The notes under the pieces: model-generated | Told to the model about the DNA's origin: nothing | Seen by the model: the letters and a program-made list of their open reading frames with translations, nothing else | The model's database searches: none | In this document: in pieces, positions 19,033 to 26,709 of the stretch | Position numbering within the stretch: position 1 is the first letter of the stretch | Layout of the letters: each line of letters opens with the position of its first letter | Source: Erythrobacter sp. SD-21 | GTDB taxonomy: Bacteria; Pseudomonadota; Alphaproteobacteria; Sphingomonadales; Sphingomonadaceae | Direction: 5' to 3' | DNA length: 64,000 bases | Assembly: GCF_000181515.1 (NCBI RefSeq) | Contig: NZ_ABCG01000004.1 | Span: forward strand, 203,389 to 267,388 | Made by a program: the position numbers and the translations under genes

Positions 19033-19623
19033 ATGCGCCAGTCAAAGTTTCATGGTCGGTATGAAGACACCGGCAGGGTGTGTGCCCACCCCACCTGCGA
19101 GGAGCCGGGCGAATTCCGCGCGCCGGGCGGCGGTCACCGGTTCGACGGGCCTGGCGAATGGCGCTGGATGTGCCTCGAGCACGTGCGCCAATTCAACGCC
19201 GGTTACGACTGGTTCGAAGGCATGAGCGCGGAAGAGATCCTCGACGCGCAGGGCCCGGCGAGCGGCTGGCGCACCGAAAGCCCCAGCTTCCGCCCGACCG
19301 CGGGCGTCGACGGCATGCCCCGCTGGGCGGATTACTCCGATCCGCTCGACGCGATCTCCGCGCGCGCCAGCGGGATCAAGAGCCGCGCCCAGCGCGAGGC
19401 GGCGATGGCGATGGACGGGCGCTTCAGCCGGGAGGAGGCCGAGGCGCTCGAAGTCATGGGGCTGGGCACCGATATCGACCGGCGTCGGCTGCGGCGGCGC
19501 TATTCGGAACTGGTGCGCCGCTACCACCCCGACCGCAACGGCGGCGACCGCCAGTACGAAACCCGCCTCAACCGCGTGGTCGAGGCTTACAACACTTTGC
19601 GGGAATGTCGGGTGATCGCTTGA
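19033..19623 (+). CDS. J-domain protein with an N-terminal Cys/His-containing domain
   Basis: The 196-residue protein ends in a J domain (about 138-192) with the HPD motif in RRYHPDRNGGDRQYE, which stimulates the ATPase of a DnaK partner. The N-terminal half contains CAHPTCEEPGEFRAPGG and WMCLEHVRQFN, a possible Cys-Cys-Cys-His metal site, then a linker of about 60 residues. It is a DjlA/DnaJ-like co-chaperone lacking the classical zinc finger and CTDs. I chose ATG 19033; an in-frame TTG at 19012 is less likely. It is divergent from bolA. Confidence 0.8.
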   Translation: MRQSKFHGRYEDTGRVCAHPTCEEPGEFRAPGGGHRFDGPGEWRWMCLEHVRQFNAGYDWFEGMSAEEILDAQGPASGWRTESPSFRPTAGVDGMPRWADYSDPLDAISARASGIKSRAQREAAMAMDGRFSREEAEALEVMGLGTDIDRRRLRRRYSELVRRYHPDRNGGDRQYETRLNRVVEAYNTLRECRVIA

Positions 19624-19626
19624 GGC

Positions 19627-20064
19627 TCAGCTCTCGGCCAAGGTTTTGAGTTGGTCGGCGCACGCGCCCCAGCCTTCTTCGAAACCCATTTCGGCATGCT
19701 GCTTCATCGCGTCCTCGGTCCAGTGGCGGGCGCGGGCGGTGTAGCGCGTGCCATCGCCGTCGGGTTCGATTTCCCAGATGCCGATCATGAAGGGACCGGC
19801 TGGCCGGTGATCGGCGGTCACGGCGTCGGTGGTCACGAAGCGCGTGCCTTCGGTCCATTCGAGGAATATGCCTTCCTGCGGCATTTCCTCCCCGTCGGGT
19901 CCCCGCATGATCATCGCGCTGCGACCGCCCGCACGGCGTTCCTGCGCGACCATCTCGATGCGCCAGGGGGCGGGGCACCACCATTCTTCCTGCCGGTTGA
20001 CCATGATGTCCCAGACCTTTTCGGGAGGGGCGTCGATGAAGCGGGTTACAGTGAGCTCGTTCAT
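19627..20064 (-). CDS. SRPBCC (AHSA1-like) domain protein
   Basis: The 145-residue protein begins TVTRFIDAPPEKVWDIMVN and continues with the ATP-hsp90 activator homology 1 pattern (EGIFLEWTEGTRFVTTDA, FEEGWGACADQLKTL). Such proteins have a hydrophobic START-like cavity that may bind lipids or small toxic molecules. The start at ATG 20064 fits the family N-terminus; the frame extends to 20157 without conserved residues. It is the last gene of the operon that begins with the DUF1428 gene, 1 base after the VOC gene. Confidence 0.85.
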   Translation of the reverse strand: MNELTVTRFIDAPPEKVWDIMVNRQEEWWCPAPWRIEMVAQERRAGGRSAMIMRGPDGEEMPQEGIFLEWTEGTRFVTTDAVTADHRPAGPFMIGIWEIEPDGDGTRYTARARHWTEDAMKQHAEMGFEEGWGACADQLKTLAES

Positions 20065-20065
20065 T

Positions 20066-20566
20066 TCAGGCTCCGGAAACTGCCGTCTCGATAGCCGCGT
20101 GGTCGATTTTCTGCATCGCGCCCATCGCATGGAAAACACGCTGGCGCGTTGCCGCATCGGAATGGCGCAAGCCTTCCATCAGTACGCGCGGGACGATTTG
20201 CCAGCGCACGCCGAAACGGTCCTTCAGCCAGCTGCACATCATCGGCTCTCCGCCATCGGCGAGCAGAGCGGTCCAGTAGCGGTCGGTTTCCTCCTGTGTA
20301 TCGGTGAAGACCTGGAAACTCACCGCCTCGGTAAACTCGGTTTCCGCACCGCCATTGAGCGCGAGGAACGGGCGGCCAAGCACGGTGAAATCAACCGTGA
20401 TGACATTGCCCTTCTCCCCGCCAGGGTAATCGCCGGGCGCGGTCTGGATTTCCCTGATTTCGCTGTTGGGAAAGAGTTCGCAATAGAAGCGCGCGGCCTC
20501 TTCCGACTCTTTGTCGAACCACAGGCAGGTGGCCATCGGGCTGTCCGAAATCGATGAATCAGCCAT
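20066..20566 (-). CDS. VOC family protein, PhnB/demethylubiquinone methyltransferase-like
   Basis: The 166-residue protein has the PF06983-like pattern: TCLWFDKESEEAARFYCELFPNSEI, GRPFLALNGG, EAVSFQVFTDTQEETDRYWTALL, and WLKDRFGVRWQIVP. These vicinal-oxygen-chelate fold proteins are often annotated as 3-demethylubiquinone-9 3-methyltransferase domain proteins but lack methyltransferase motifs. The reaction is unknown. Its start overlaps the upstream GST stop by 8 bases. Co-occurrence with SRPBCC, GST and DUF1428 genes suggests a detoxification or stress cassette. Confidence 0.83.
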   Translation of the reverse strand: MADSSISDSPMATCLWFDKESEEAARFYCELFPNSEIREIQTAPGDYPGGEKGNVITVDFTVLGRPFLALNGGAETEFTEAVSFQVFTDTQEETDRYWTALLADGGEPMMCSWLKDRFGVRWQIVPRVLMEGLRHSDAATRQRVFHAMGAMQKIDHAAIETAVSGA

Positions 20567-21194
20567 TGCCTTGCGCCTCCGCGATCAATTGCATGTCGAT
20601 GGCCTTGGCGTCCCTGTAGGCGGGCCGTTCGCGCAGGCGTTCGGCGTAATCCTCGAAAGTCTTGCGCGTGGGGATCGAACCGAACTGGAGGCCCCAGTCG
20701 ACCTGGCTGCCGACATAGACATCGGCCATGGTGAAGCGGTCGCCGCAGACATAGTCGCGGTCGGCCAGCAGCGTATCGAACGTGTCCATGGCGCGCTCGT
20801 AGCTGCCGAAACCGAGCATGCCCTGCTTTTGCGGATCGTCGGCACTCCACCCCATGCTGCTCCCAACCACGGCCTGTTCGACCGGGCCGGCGGCGTAGAA
20901 CAGCCGGCGGAAATAGGCGGCCTTCTCGTGCGGCTCGGGCAGAAGCCCCGCATCGGGGTGCATTTCGGCGAGGTAGTGGCAGATCGCCGCAGCCTCGGTC
21001 ACGACGTGGACGTGGTCACCGTGGTGGTGGACCAGCGTCGGAACCTTGCCGAGCGGATTGGCGCTGAGGAAGGCCTCCGACTTGGCCGCCCAATCGACCA
21101 GCTCGGTCTCGTAGTCCGCGCCGACCTCGTGGAGCGCCCAGCGCGCGATCTGCCCGCGGCTCATCGGATTGGTGAAGAAGGTGTAGGCGGCCAT
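20559..21194 (-). CDS. Glutathione S-transferase family protein
   Basis: The 211-residue protein has a thioredoxin-like N-terminus with the glutathione site region FFTNPMSRGQIARWALHEVG and LSANPLGKVPTLVHHHG, then VTEAAAICHYLAE, followed by an all-helical C-terminal domain containing DRFTMADVYVGSQVDWG, the N-capping motif region. It is probably a cytosolic GST that conjugates or isomerises electrophiles. It is third in the leftward cassette and overlaps the following VOC gene by 8 bases. The start is supported by the neighbouring VOC gene ending 4 bases upstream. Confidence 0.9.
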   Translation of the reverse strand: MAAYTFFTNPMSRGQIARWALHEVGADYETELVDWAAKSEAFLSANPLGKVPTLVHHHGDHVHVVTEAAAICHYLAEMHPDAGLLPEPHEKAAYFRRLFYAAGPVEQAVVGSSMGWSADDPQKQGMLGFGSYERAMDTFDTLLADRDYVCGDRFTMADVYVGSQVDWGLQFGSIPTRKTFEDYAERLRERPAYRDAKAIDMQLIAEAQGNG

Positions 21195-21197
21195 GGA

Positions 21198-21980
21198 TCA
21201 GCTTCCCTTCGCACCGATGATCGAGAAGAACGCGCCTTGCGGATCGATGCCTTGCAGGATGTAGTCCCCGCCGGGAATTTCCATCGGTCCGTTCAGGACC
21301 TGCCCGCCATGGCCGGTCACGAAGCTGTGCGCCGCGTCGATTTCGGGCACGCGGAAGTAGTGGGCCCACGCCGAGACCGGCATTTCCTCGGGGCGCTTCA
21401 TGATCGCGCCGAGGCCGTAATCGGACTGGGTGTACATCTGGTAGAGGCCCATCGGCCCCATATCCATCGCCTCGCCCTTCTCCCATCCGAAGAGGTCGCG
21501 ATAGAAGCTGTCGGCAGCGGTGGGGTCTTCGGTGACCAGCTCGTTCCAGGCGCAATGGCCCACCTTGGGCTCGTGCTTGGCGAAGGCGCCGCTGTCCTCG
21601 CCCGAGCGGTCGTCGATGACATAGAAGGGCGCGCCCTGCGGATCGGACAGGAGCGCGAAGGGGCCAACGCCCGGCACCTCGTGCCCTTCGATCATCACGC
21701 CGCCGCCCGTTTTGCGGACCTTGTCGACTGCTGCGGGTACATCGTCCACGCGGACATAGCCGAGCCAGGCCGGTCGGGCGCCTCCCTCGGTCATTTCCTC
21801 GCTCAATTGGAGGATGCCGCCGATTTGCGTCTCACCGGCAGAGAACATGCGATAGTCGACGCCCTCCTGGCCGCTGTCCGCAAAACTCCAGCCCAGGAGA
21901 GGACCGTAGAAGGCCTGCGCAGCCTCCGCATCGCTCGTCATCAGTTCGTACCAGACGAAATCGCCGTGCGTGTCGGTCAT
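21198..21980 (-). CDS. Two-domain VOC (glyoxalase/bleomycin-resistance fold) protein
   Basis: The 260-residue protein has two VOC modules (about 1-125 and 135-260). Both begin with the same pattern, FVWYELMTSDAEAAQAFYGPLLGW and CAWNELVTEDPTAADSFYRDLFGW, and end with GPFALLSDPQGAPFYVI and GDYILQGIDPQGAFFSII. This type resembles the two-domain glyoxalase-like proteins of actinobacteria and sphingomonads. The metal-ligand residues are not fully clear, so enzymatic activity is uncertain. Second gene of the cassette, 3 bases after DUF1428. Confidence 0.85.
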   Translation of the reverse strand: MTDTHGDFVWYELMTSDAEAAQAFYGPLLGWSFADSGQEGVDYRMFSAGETQIGGILQLSEEMTEGGARPAWLGYVRVDDVPAAVDKVRKTGGGVMIEGHEVPGVGPFALLSDPQGAPFYVIDDRSGEDSGAFAKHEPKVGHCAWNELVTEDPTAADSFYRDLFGWEKGEAMDMGPMGLYQMYTQSDYGLGAIMKRPEEMPVSAWAHYFRVPEIDAAHSFVTGHGGQVLNGPMEIPGGDYILQGIDPQGAFFSIIGAKGS

Positions 21981-21983
21981 GGC

Positions 21984-22337
21984 TCAGGCCTCCTTCCAGA
22001 CGATGGGTTCGAAGCTGCCGTAGACCATCCGCTTGCCGTCGAAGGGCATATCGCCGAACTCCTCCATGCGGGGGTCTTCCATCATTTTCGTTTCCGCGGC
22101 CTTCGCGGTCGCCTCGTCGGGCCAGGTGACCCAGGAGAAGACGATCTTCTCGCCCGGTTCGGCCTTGGTCGCGCGGCGGAAATCGGTGGTGTGCCCGTTC
22201 TTCACGTCCGCCTCCCAGCATTCGATCTGCGACTGGGCACCGAACTCCTTCGCAAGCTCCCAGAATTTCTCCGCCGTCTCGGCGTAAGCGGCCTTGTTGC
22301 CTTCCGGCACGGCCAGCACGAATCCGTTCACATACAT
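21984..22337 (-). CDS. DUF1428 family protein (YbaA-like)
   Basis: The 117-residue protein has the family pattern YVNGFVLAVPEGNKAAYAETAEKFWELAKEFGA, ECWEADVKNG, KIVFSWVTWPDEATAKAAETKMMEDPRM and PFDGKRMVYGSFEPIV. It is a ferredoxin-like dimeric alpha/beta barrel protein of unknown function. First gene of the leftward five-gene cassette; its ATG at 22337 has GGAGAGAG upstream. It is divergent from the HxlR regulator, whose operator repeats start 49 bases upstream, so HxlR-type repression of the whole cassette is likely. Confidence 0.88.
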   Translation of the reverse strand: MYVNGFVLAVPEGNKAAYAETAEKFWELAKEFGAQSQIECWEADVKNGHTTDFRRATKAEPGEKIVFSWVTWPDEATAKAAETKMMEDPRMEEFGDMPFDGKRMVYGSFEPIVWKEA

Positions 22338-22385
22338 CGTCTCTCTCCTTCAGCCCCCGACTCGAACCTTGCATCTGATGCGCCT

Positions 22386-22427
22386 TGAAGTTACTAAAAG
22401 CAACTATGAAGTTACAAAAAGAAACTA
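22386..22427. promoter_or_regulatory. Tandem operator-like repeats over the HxlR start codon
   Basis: Two adjacent 21-base copies (22386-22406 and 22407-22427) are identical at 19 positions. Each copy contains inverted half-sites AGTTAC and GCAACT or GAAACT, so four AGTTnC half-sites occur at roughly one helical turn. The second copy lies inside the first codons of the regulator. This is the expected layout for autoregulation and for control of the divergent DUF1428 operon. Confidence 0.6.
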
Positions 22428-23080
22428 AAGTGGGTCACGGTCGGTGGTATGGCGACGCCTGCGGGACGGCGTTCGGCATGGAGCTGATCGGCGAACGCTG
22501 GTCGCTGCTGGTGGTACGGGAACTGATGTTCGGCCCGCGCCGGTTCTCCGACCTGAGGGCCAGCCTGCCCGGGATTTCGGCCAAGGTGCTGACCGAACGG
22601 CTGACCTCGCTCGAGGAGGGCGGGGTGCTGACCCGGCGCAAACTGGCGCCGCCGGTCTCGGCGCAGGCCTATGAACTGACCCGCTGGGGCTATGCGGCCG
22701 AGCCGGTGATCCAGGAACTGGGGCGCTGGGCGGCGATGTCCTCGCAGCACGACCCGACGCTGCCCCTGTCGCCGGTCAGCTTCATGCTCTCGCTGCGTAC
22801 GATGTTCGATCCGGCCAAGGCGCAGGGGCTCGCGATGCGGATCGGTTTCCGCTTTCCCGATACCGCCTTCGTGGCGGAACTGCGCGACGGAGACCTCCCC
22901 GTCACGCGCGCCGAGCCGGACACGTGCGACGCCATCTTCACAGCCCCCGCCGCTCCGCCGCTCGCCGGCCTGTTCTATATCGGCCTTCCCGCAAGCGAAG
23001 TGGGTGTGGAGGTCGAGGGCGATGCTGTCATGGCCGAACGCTTTATTGCGATATTCGAGTTGCCCGAGCGGATCGGGTGA
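22406..23080 (+). CDS. HxlR-type transcriptional regulator with C-terminal SCP2-like domain
   Basis: The 224-residue protein has an HxlR winged helix at about 10-110: RWYGDACGTAFGMELIGERWSLLVVRELMFGPRRFSDLRA, then LPGISAKVLTERLTSLEEGGVL. The C-terminal half (about 125-224) resembles an SCP2-like ligand-binding domain. Related proteins begin MKL.K...RWY.DACGTA, so ATG 22406 is preferred over TTG 22385, although no clear Shine-Dalgarno is present. It likely senses a hydrophobic ligand and represses itself and the divergent cassette at 21984-19627. Confidence 0.85.
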   Translation: MKLQKETKVGHGRWYGDACGTAFGMELIGERWSLLVVRELMFGPRRFSDLRASLPGISAKVLTERLTSLEEGGVLTRRKLAPPVSAQAYELTRWGYAAEPVIQELGRWAAMSSQHDPTLPLSPVSFMLSLRTMFDPAKAQGLAMRIGFRFPDTAFVAELRDGDLPVTRAEPDTCDAIFTAPAAPPLAGLFYIGLPASEVGVEVEGDAVMAERFIAIFELPERIG

Positions 23081-23175
23081 GGGGCGGGAAGCGGTCGCTC
23101 GAAGCTGGGTTCATTTGCCTCTGCATTAACCCCCATTCTCAAGCCTCAATCCTCCCTAATGATGACGCTGTCCTG

Positions 23176-23373
23176 TTAGCCCGCACAGTCATCAAATATG
23201 TGTTCAATAGGTAGTTCAAAGAGCCGGGCGATGCGGAACGCCAGCGGAAGAGATGGATCGTGCTTGCCAGTTTCGATAGCATTCACGGCTTGACGCGACA
23301 CACCAAGGTGTTCGGCCAACGCGGCTTGGCTCCATTCTCGCTCAGCCCTCAGGACACGAAGGCGATTTTTCAT
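23176..23373 (-). CDS. Small XRE-family DNA-binding protein
   Basis: The 65-residue protein is one helix-turn-helix domain: RLRVLRAEREWSQAALAEHLGVSRQAVNAIETGKHDPSLPLAFRIARLF, ending LPIEHIFDD. This is the classic small Cro/CI-like regulator that pairs with a membrane protein. It lies 23 bases downstream of the membrane protein gene at 23397-23867, and the two very likely form an operon. The region has lower GC than its surroundings, which hints at horizontal gain. Confidence 0.9.
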   Translation of the reverse strand: MKNRLRVLRAEREWSQAALAEHLGVSRQAVNAIETGKHDPSLPLAFRIARLFELPIEHIFDDCAG

Positions 23374-23396
23374 CGGCTGTCTTTCAAGCGAATAAA

Positions 23397-23867
23397 TTAA
23401 AAAACGAAGACGAACAGGAGGCAGAAATACTTGAAAAGGTCAGAGACTGCCGACCACCAAGTCACTTCGACCATAAAAAGGCTGAACGGATAGGGTGCCT
23501 CGTCGGAGCGCGTGACCAAGTATACGAGTGTAGCCGCCCAAAAAACGAGGAGGGGCATCGCGATGGCGGCATATACAACCACGTCCGTTGTGCGGCGAAA
23601 TAGCTGTTCCGCGTATTCGTCTCTCATGAAGCGAGCAAGAATTAGAATCGGGGTGATGAAGAATGTGAAGAATATGAGTACCGCTCCGTAGATTCGATAC
23701 CAAACTGGAATACTGCCGCCGGACGACACTAAATTGTCAAAAATGGGAAGAAATGAAGCCAGTATCAAAATACCAGCGATAAAGCATAGATCCATTAATC
23801 TGAAATAGAGGCGATAACGCCTTTCGTTTGGTCTGTGCAAATTTCTGACATTCGAATCAGTATTCAC
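23397..23867 (-). CDS. Four-helix membrane protein paired with an XRE regulator
   Basis: The 156-residue protein has predicted membrane segments at about 24-46, 57-78, 95-118 and 128-155. A cytoplasmic loop after the second (ARFMRDEYAEQLFRRTTDV) resembles the DE(Y/F)AE...R loop seen in membrane partners of small XRE regulators, such as DUF2178-like proteins. Function is unknown; a membrane sensor controlling the downstream XRE protein is one idea. The codon composition is more AT-rich than that of neighbours. Confidence 0.7.
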   Translation of the reverse strand: MNTDSNVRNLHRPNERRYRLYFRLMDLCFIAGILILASFLPIFDNLVSSGGSIPVWYRIYGAVLIFFTFFITPILILARFMRDEYAEQLFRRTTDVVVYAAIAMPLLVFWAATLVYLVTRSDEAPYPFSLFMVEVTWWSAVSDLFKYFCLLFVFVF

Positions 23868-24051
23868 GGTTCTTTTTTCCTGCTAGTTTAAGATATTCGG
23901 ATTTGTTGATGGCAGAGATTTTATCATTGGCGGAGATGAGCACTCAAAAGTTCATGCGTCCGTATGAATTCATCAATGCATTCCAATCTTCGACCTAGTG
24001 ACAGTATCCGCCGGAGCGCCGTTCTCGCGTGTGACGCCCCGACGAAACCGA

Positions 24052-24375
24052 TTAGCCTGGGTTGGCGAGTTTGTTGGTAGCGAGGCGCTCTTTGCGAGCA
24101 TTTTCGATTGCGAGTTTCACTTCCGGGGCAGCCCTCATTTTTACAGAAAGGCGGCACTCGGCCTCGGCCTTTCGCGCCCCAAGGTCGAAACCTCCCGATC
24201 GGCAGATACGCCTCGCCGTTGTGTCGATACGCTTGTACAGCTTCCTCTGGTCGGCCTCCGTGCTGAGGTCTAAGTCGCTGACGCTGATGGAAACTGTCGG
24301 CAAATCTCGGCTCGCAACAGGAGTTGCAAGAATGGCGAGCACAGCGGCGGCGAGTGTTAGCGATGTCTTGGTCAT
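24052..24375 (-). CDS. UrcA family protein, secreted
   Basis: The 107-residue protein has a signal peptide (TKTSLTLAAAVLAILATPV, cut near ASR) and the UrcA pattern VSISVSDLDLSTEADQRKLYKRIDTTARRICRSGG, followed by a second Cys in EAECRLSV, which probably forms a disulfide. UrcA proteins are small periplasmic proteins of alphaproteobacteria with unknown function. GGAGAATAAC precedes the ATG at 24375. A promoter and an overlapping palindrome lie 52-96 bases upstream. No neighbour is obviously cotranscribed. Confidence 0.85.
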   Translation of the reverse strand: MTKTSLTLAAAVLAILATPVASRDLPTVSISVSDLDLSTEADQRKLYKRIDTTARRICRSGGFDLGARKAEAECRLSVKMRAAPEVKLAIENARKERLATNKLANPG

Positions 24376-24425
24376 GTTATTCTCCAGCGTGGATGTTGGG
24401 TCCAGGTGGGTGAAACAACCTTATG

Positions 24426-24483
24426 TGTCAGGTTGTCCTGACGATATGTCGCGATTCGATGACAATGTCAATGTAACCTGACA
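24426..24483. repeat. Inverted repeats at the UrcA promoter (probable operator)
   Basis: GTCAGG-TTGT-CCTGAC (24427-24442) is a perfect palindrome at the predicted transcription start. TGTCAGGTT (24426-24434) is also complementary to AACCTGACA (24475-24483), placed just upstream of the -35. Two copies of the same half-site family flanking a promoter suggest repressor binding or looping. The regulator is unknown. Confidence 0.5.
24443..24471 (-). promoter_or_regulatory. Predicted promoter of the UrcA gene
   Basis: Read leftward, a perfect -35 TTGACA (24471-24466) is followed after exactly 17 bases by CATATC (24448-24443), a weak -10 with three consensus bases. Transcription would start near 24436, inside the palindrome at 24427-24442. 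Confidence 0.4.
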
Positions 24484-24766
24484 TAATGTCCGTAATCCCT
24501 GTCACCTAGGGCATCCGTGGCTCTTTCATCGATAGACCTAATTTTAGTCGGCGACTGTTCACGGGTAGCGCACATCGGCAATTTCCTACTGTGCCTTTCC
24601 ATGCCACCTCTTCCGCATGGCAAAACGGCGCTCATCAGCTACGCGAATTCTTCGCTCGCCGGTCATTCGCGGGGGTCCGGATTTTCTTCGCCAGGACCGT
24701 GTTCCATGTGTTCCATCCTGTCGGTACCGCGTCCCGCAAACCCAACTTGGGCCCAACCGAAACCCT

Positions 24767-25612
24767 TCACGACTGGCGAAAGGCCCAGCGCAGCGTTCTT
24801 GCCGCGCCCCAGGCGGTGGCGCGGGCCGGGATGGCGGAAAGGCCGGGGCGCTCGAGCCCCAGCATCGAGCGGGCGAAGGGTGGGAGGAGGGCGATGCTCT
24901 CGGCGACGATGGCTTTCTGCAAGGCGGGCGGGGCGCCTTCGGGCTTGATGCTGACGACGAACTGCGCGACCTCGCGCGCTTCGGGGCTGGTGCGCAGGTC
25001 GTCGCGCAGATCGTGGAAGATCCGCGCCGCCTCGCGCCGGTCGGTCGGCACCGGGTCCGCGCCCAGCGCCTTCGCGATCACGGCGAACTGGCGGTAGTAT
25101 TCGTCCTGCTCGTGCCTTGGCATGTCGGGCCGCGTCACGCGCATGTAGCCGGCAAGGAAACTGGTCGCCTCCGCCACATGGACCCAAGCGAGCGTGCGCG
25201 GGTCGGTGGCCGAATAGGTCGATCCGTCGGGCAGCGTCCCCGACACGCTGCGGTGAATGCGGTTCACCCGCTCGATCGCCTCCATCGCGATGTCGCGGTG
25301 GGCGAAGGTCGTGTCGGTGATGAAATGCGCGGTGCGGGCGAGGCGGCCGTGCATGTCGCTGCGGAAATTGGAGAAATCGAGCACGCCCTGCAAGGCATGC
25401 GGGTGCAGCATCTGGAGGAACAGCCCGCGGATACCGCCCACCATCATGCCCACGATATCGGCATGGACCATCCGGATCGGCGTGTCCTTCGCGAACAGCG
25501 CCTCGTCCGAAACGCCGCGCGGCTGCGCCTCGCTATCGCCTTCGTTGAAGGTGGCCCGCACGCTGCCGACTATGCGCTGGCGAAGAAATTCGAGGGGGTC
25601 GGGGCGACTCAC
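24767..25612 (-). CDS. DUF2236 / oxygenase MpaB-family protein
   Basis: The 281-residue protein shows the family pattern: DPLEFLRQRIVGSVRATFNEG, MVHADIVGMMVGGIRGLFLQMLHPHALQGVLDFSNFRSD, RTAHFITDTTFAHRDIAMEAIERVNRIHRSV, DPRTLAWVHVAEATSF and DEYYRQFAVIAKALG. The HPHALQGV, WVH and His-rich helices supply conserved His residues that bind a b-type heme in the latex-clearing Lcp relative. The substrate here is unknown. GTG 25612 gives the usual N-terminus; TTG 25621 is an alternative. It is divergent from cobS, with 54 bases between starts. Confidence 0.82.
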   Translation of the reverse strand: MSRPDPLEFLRQRIVGSVRATFNEGDSEAQPRGVSDEALFAKDTPIRMVHADIVGMMVGGIRGLFLQMLHPHALQGVLDFSNFRSDMHGRLARTAHFITDTTFAHRDIAMEAIERVNRIHRSVSGTLPDGSTYSATDPRTLAWVHVAEATSFLAGYMRVTRPDMPRHEQDEYYRQFAVIAKALGADPVPTDRREAARIFHDLRDDLRTSPEAREVAQFVVSIKPEGAPPALQKAIVAESIALLPPFARSMLGLERPGLSAIPARATAWGAARTLRWAFRQS

Positions 25613-25666
25613 AAGGGCCAATATAGGCTTGGCGTTGCCGAGATAAATCCCTAGGTCGCCTGTGCG

Positions 25667-26659
25667 ATGAACGAGATGACCGACAAGACCTTCGAACCTT
25701 CCGCCAAGACCGTGCTTCCCGCGCCCGACACCGAAGTCGATGTGCGCGAGACTTTCGGGATCGATATCGACTGGAAGGTACCCGCCTTCTCCAAGCCGGA
25801 TTCGCGTACACCCGATCTCGACGAAGCCTATGTCTTCGATCCGGACACGACGCTGGCCATCCTCGCGGGCTTCGCGCACGACCGCCGGGTGATGGTGCAG
25901 GGCTATCACGGCACGGGTAAGTCGACCCACATTGAACAGGTCGCCGCACGCCTCAACTGGCCGTGCATCCGCATCAATCTGGATGCGCATATCAGCCGTA
26001 TCGACCTCGTCGGGCGCGACGCCATCGTGCTGCGCGATGGCCTTCAGGTCACCGAGTTCCGCGAAGGCCTGTTGCCCTGGGCGCTCCAGCATCCGGTGGC
26101 GCTGGTGTTCGACGAATACGACGCCGGCCGCCCGGACGTGATGTTCGTGATCCAGCGCGTTCTCGAACAGCAGGGCAAGCTGACGCTGCTCGACCAGAAC
26201 CGCGTGATCCGCCCCGATGCGAACTTCCGCCTCTTCGCCACCGCCAACACGGTCGGCCTCGGCGACACGAGCGGTCTTTATCACGGCACGCAGGCGATCA
26301 ACCAGGGCCAGATGGACCGCTGGAACATCGTCACCGCGCTGAACTACCTGCCGGCCGAGACCGAGCAGCAGATCGTCGAGGCGAAGAACCCGGACACCGA
26401 TCCCAAGATCCTTGCCGACATGATCAAGGTCGCCGATCTTTCGCGGCAGGGCTTCATCAACGGCGACATCAGCACGGTGATGAGCCCGCGAACCGTCATC
26501 ACCTGGGCGCAGAACTACGCCATCTTCAAGGATGTCGGCTTCGCCTTCCGCCTCTCCTTCCTCAACAAGTGCGACGAGGAAGAGCGCATGCTGGTGGCCG
26601 AAAATTACCAGCGCGTCTTCGGTGACGATCTGCCCGAAAGCGTGGTCGGAAAGAGTTAA
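25667..26659 (+). CDS. cobS: CobS-type AAA+ ATPase (cobaltochelatase subunit family)
   Basis: The 330-residue protein has an N-terminal segment ([24 protein letters not shown]) typical of CobS, then a MoxR-like AAA+ core with Walker [29 protein letters not shown] as Walker B, sensor 1 FATANTVG, and [12 protein letters not shown]. CobS works with CobT and CobN to insert cobalt into hydrogenobyrinate diamide. The usual downstream cobT is absent: the next gene is a penicillin-binding protein. ATG 25667 was chosen, with a second in-frame ATG at 25676 possible. Confidence 0.88.
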   Translation: MNEMTDKTFEPSAKTVLPAPDTEVDVRETFGIDIDWKVPAFSKPDSRTPDLDEAYVFDPDTTLAILAGFAHDRRVMVQGYHGTGKSTHIEQVAARLNWPCIRINLDAHISRIDLVGRDAIVLRDGLQVTEFREGLLPWALQHPVALVFDEYDAGRPDVMFVIQRVLEQQGKLTLLDQNRVIRPDANFRLFATANTVGLGDTSGLYHGTQAINQGQMDRWNIVTALNYLPAETEQQIVEAKNPDTDPKILADMIKVADLSRQGFINGDISTVMSPRTVITWAQNYAIFKDVGFAFRLSFLNKCDEEERMLVAENYQRVFGDDLPESVVGKS

Positions 26660-26661
26660 GG

Positions 26662-26692
26662 TTGAAGGCCCTATGCATAGCTGTGTTATTAT
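26662..26692 (+). promoter_or_regulatory. Possible promoter of the PBP1 gene
   Basis: TTGAAG (26662-26667) and TATTAT (26687-26692) are separated by 19 bases, slightly long for sigma-70 type spacing. CTGTG (26681-26685) and CACAG (26697-26701) flank the -10 as a short inverted repeat. The element ends 17 bases before the start codon, leaving a very short leader. Confidence 0.35.
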
Positions 26693-26709
26693 AGTAGCAC
26701 AGTAGGTTC

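Larger units (their letters stand above)
24376..24766. other. Gene-free stretch between UrcA and the DUF2236 gene
   Basis: This 391-base stretch holds the UrcA promoter and operator-like repeats in its first 110 bases. The rest (about 24490-24766) is lower in GC than the neighbouring genes. I found no tRNA-like cloverleaf, no protein with family features and no terminator. Short open frames there lack ribosome-binding sites. Confidence 0.5.

Noticed and set aside
24500..24766. Possible tRNA or small RNA in the low-GC gap before the DUF2236 gene.
   Set aside because: No acceptor/T-arm pattern (GTTCRANYC with a pairing stem) was found, and there was no terminator to define an sRNA end.
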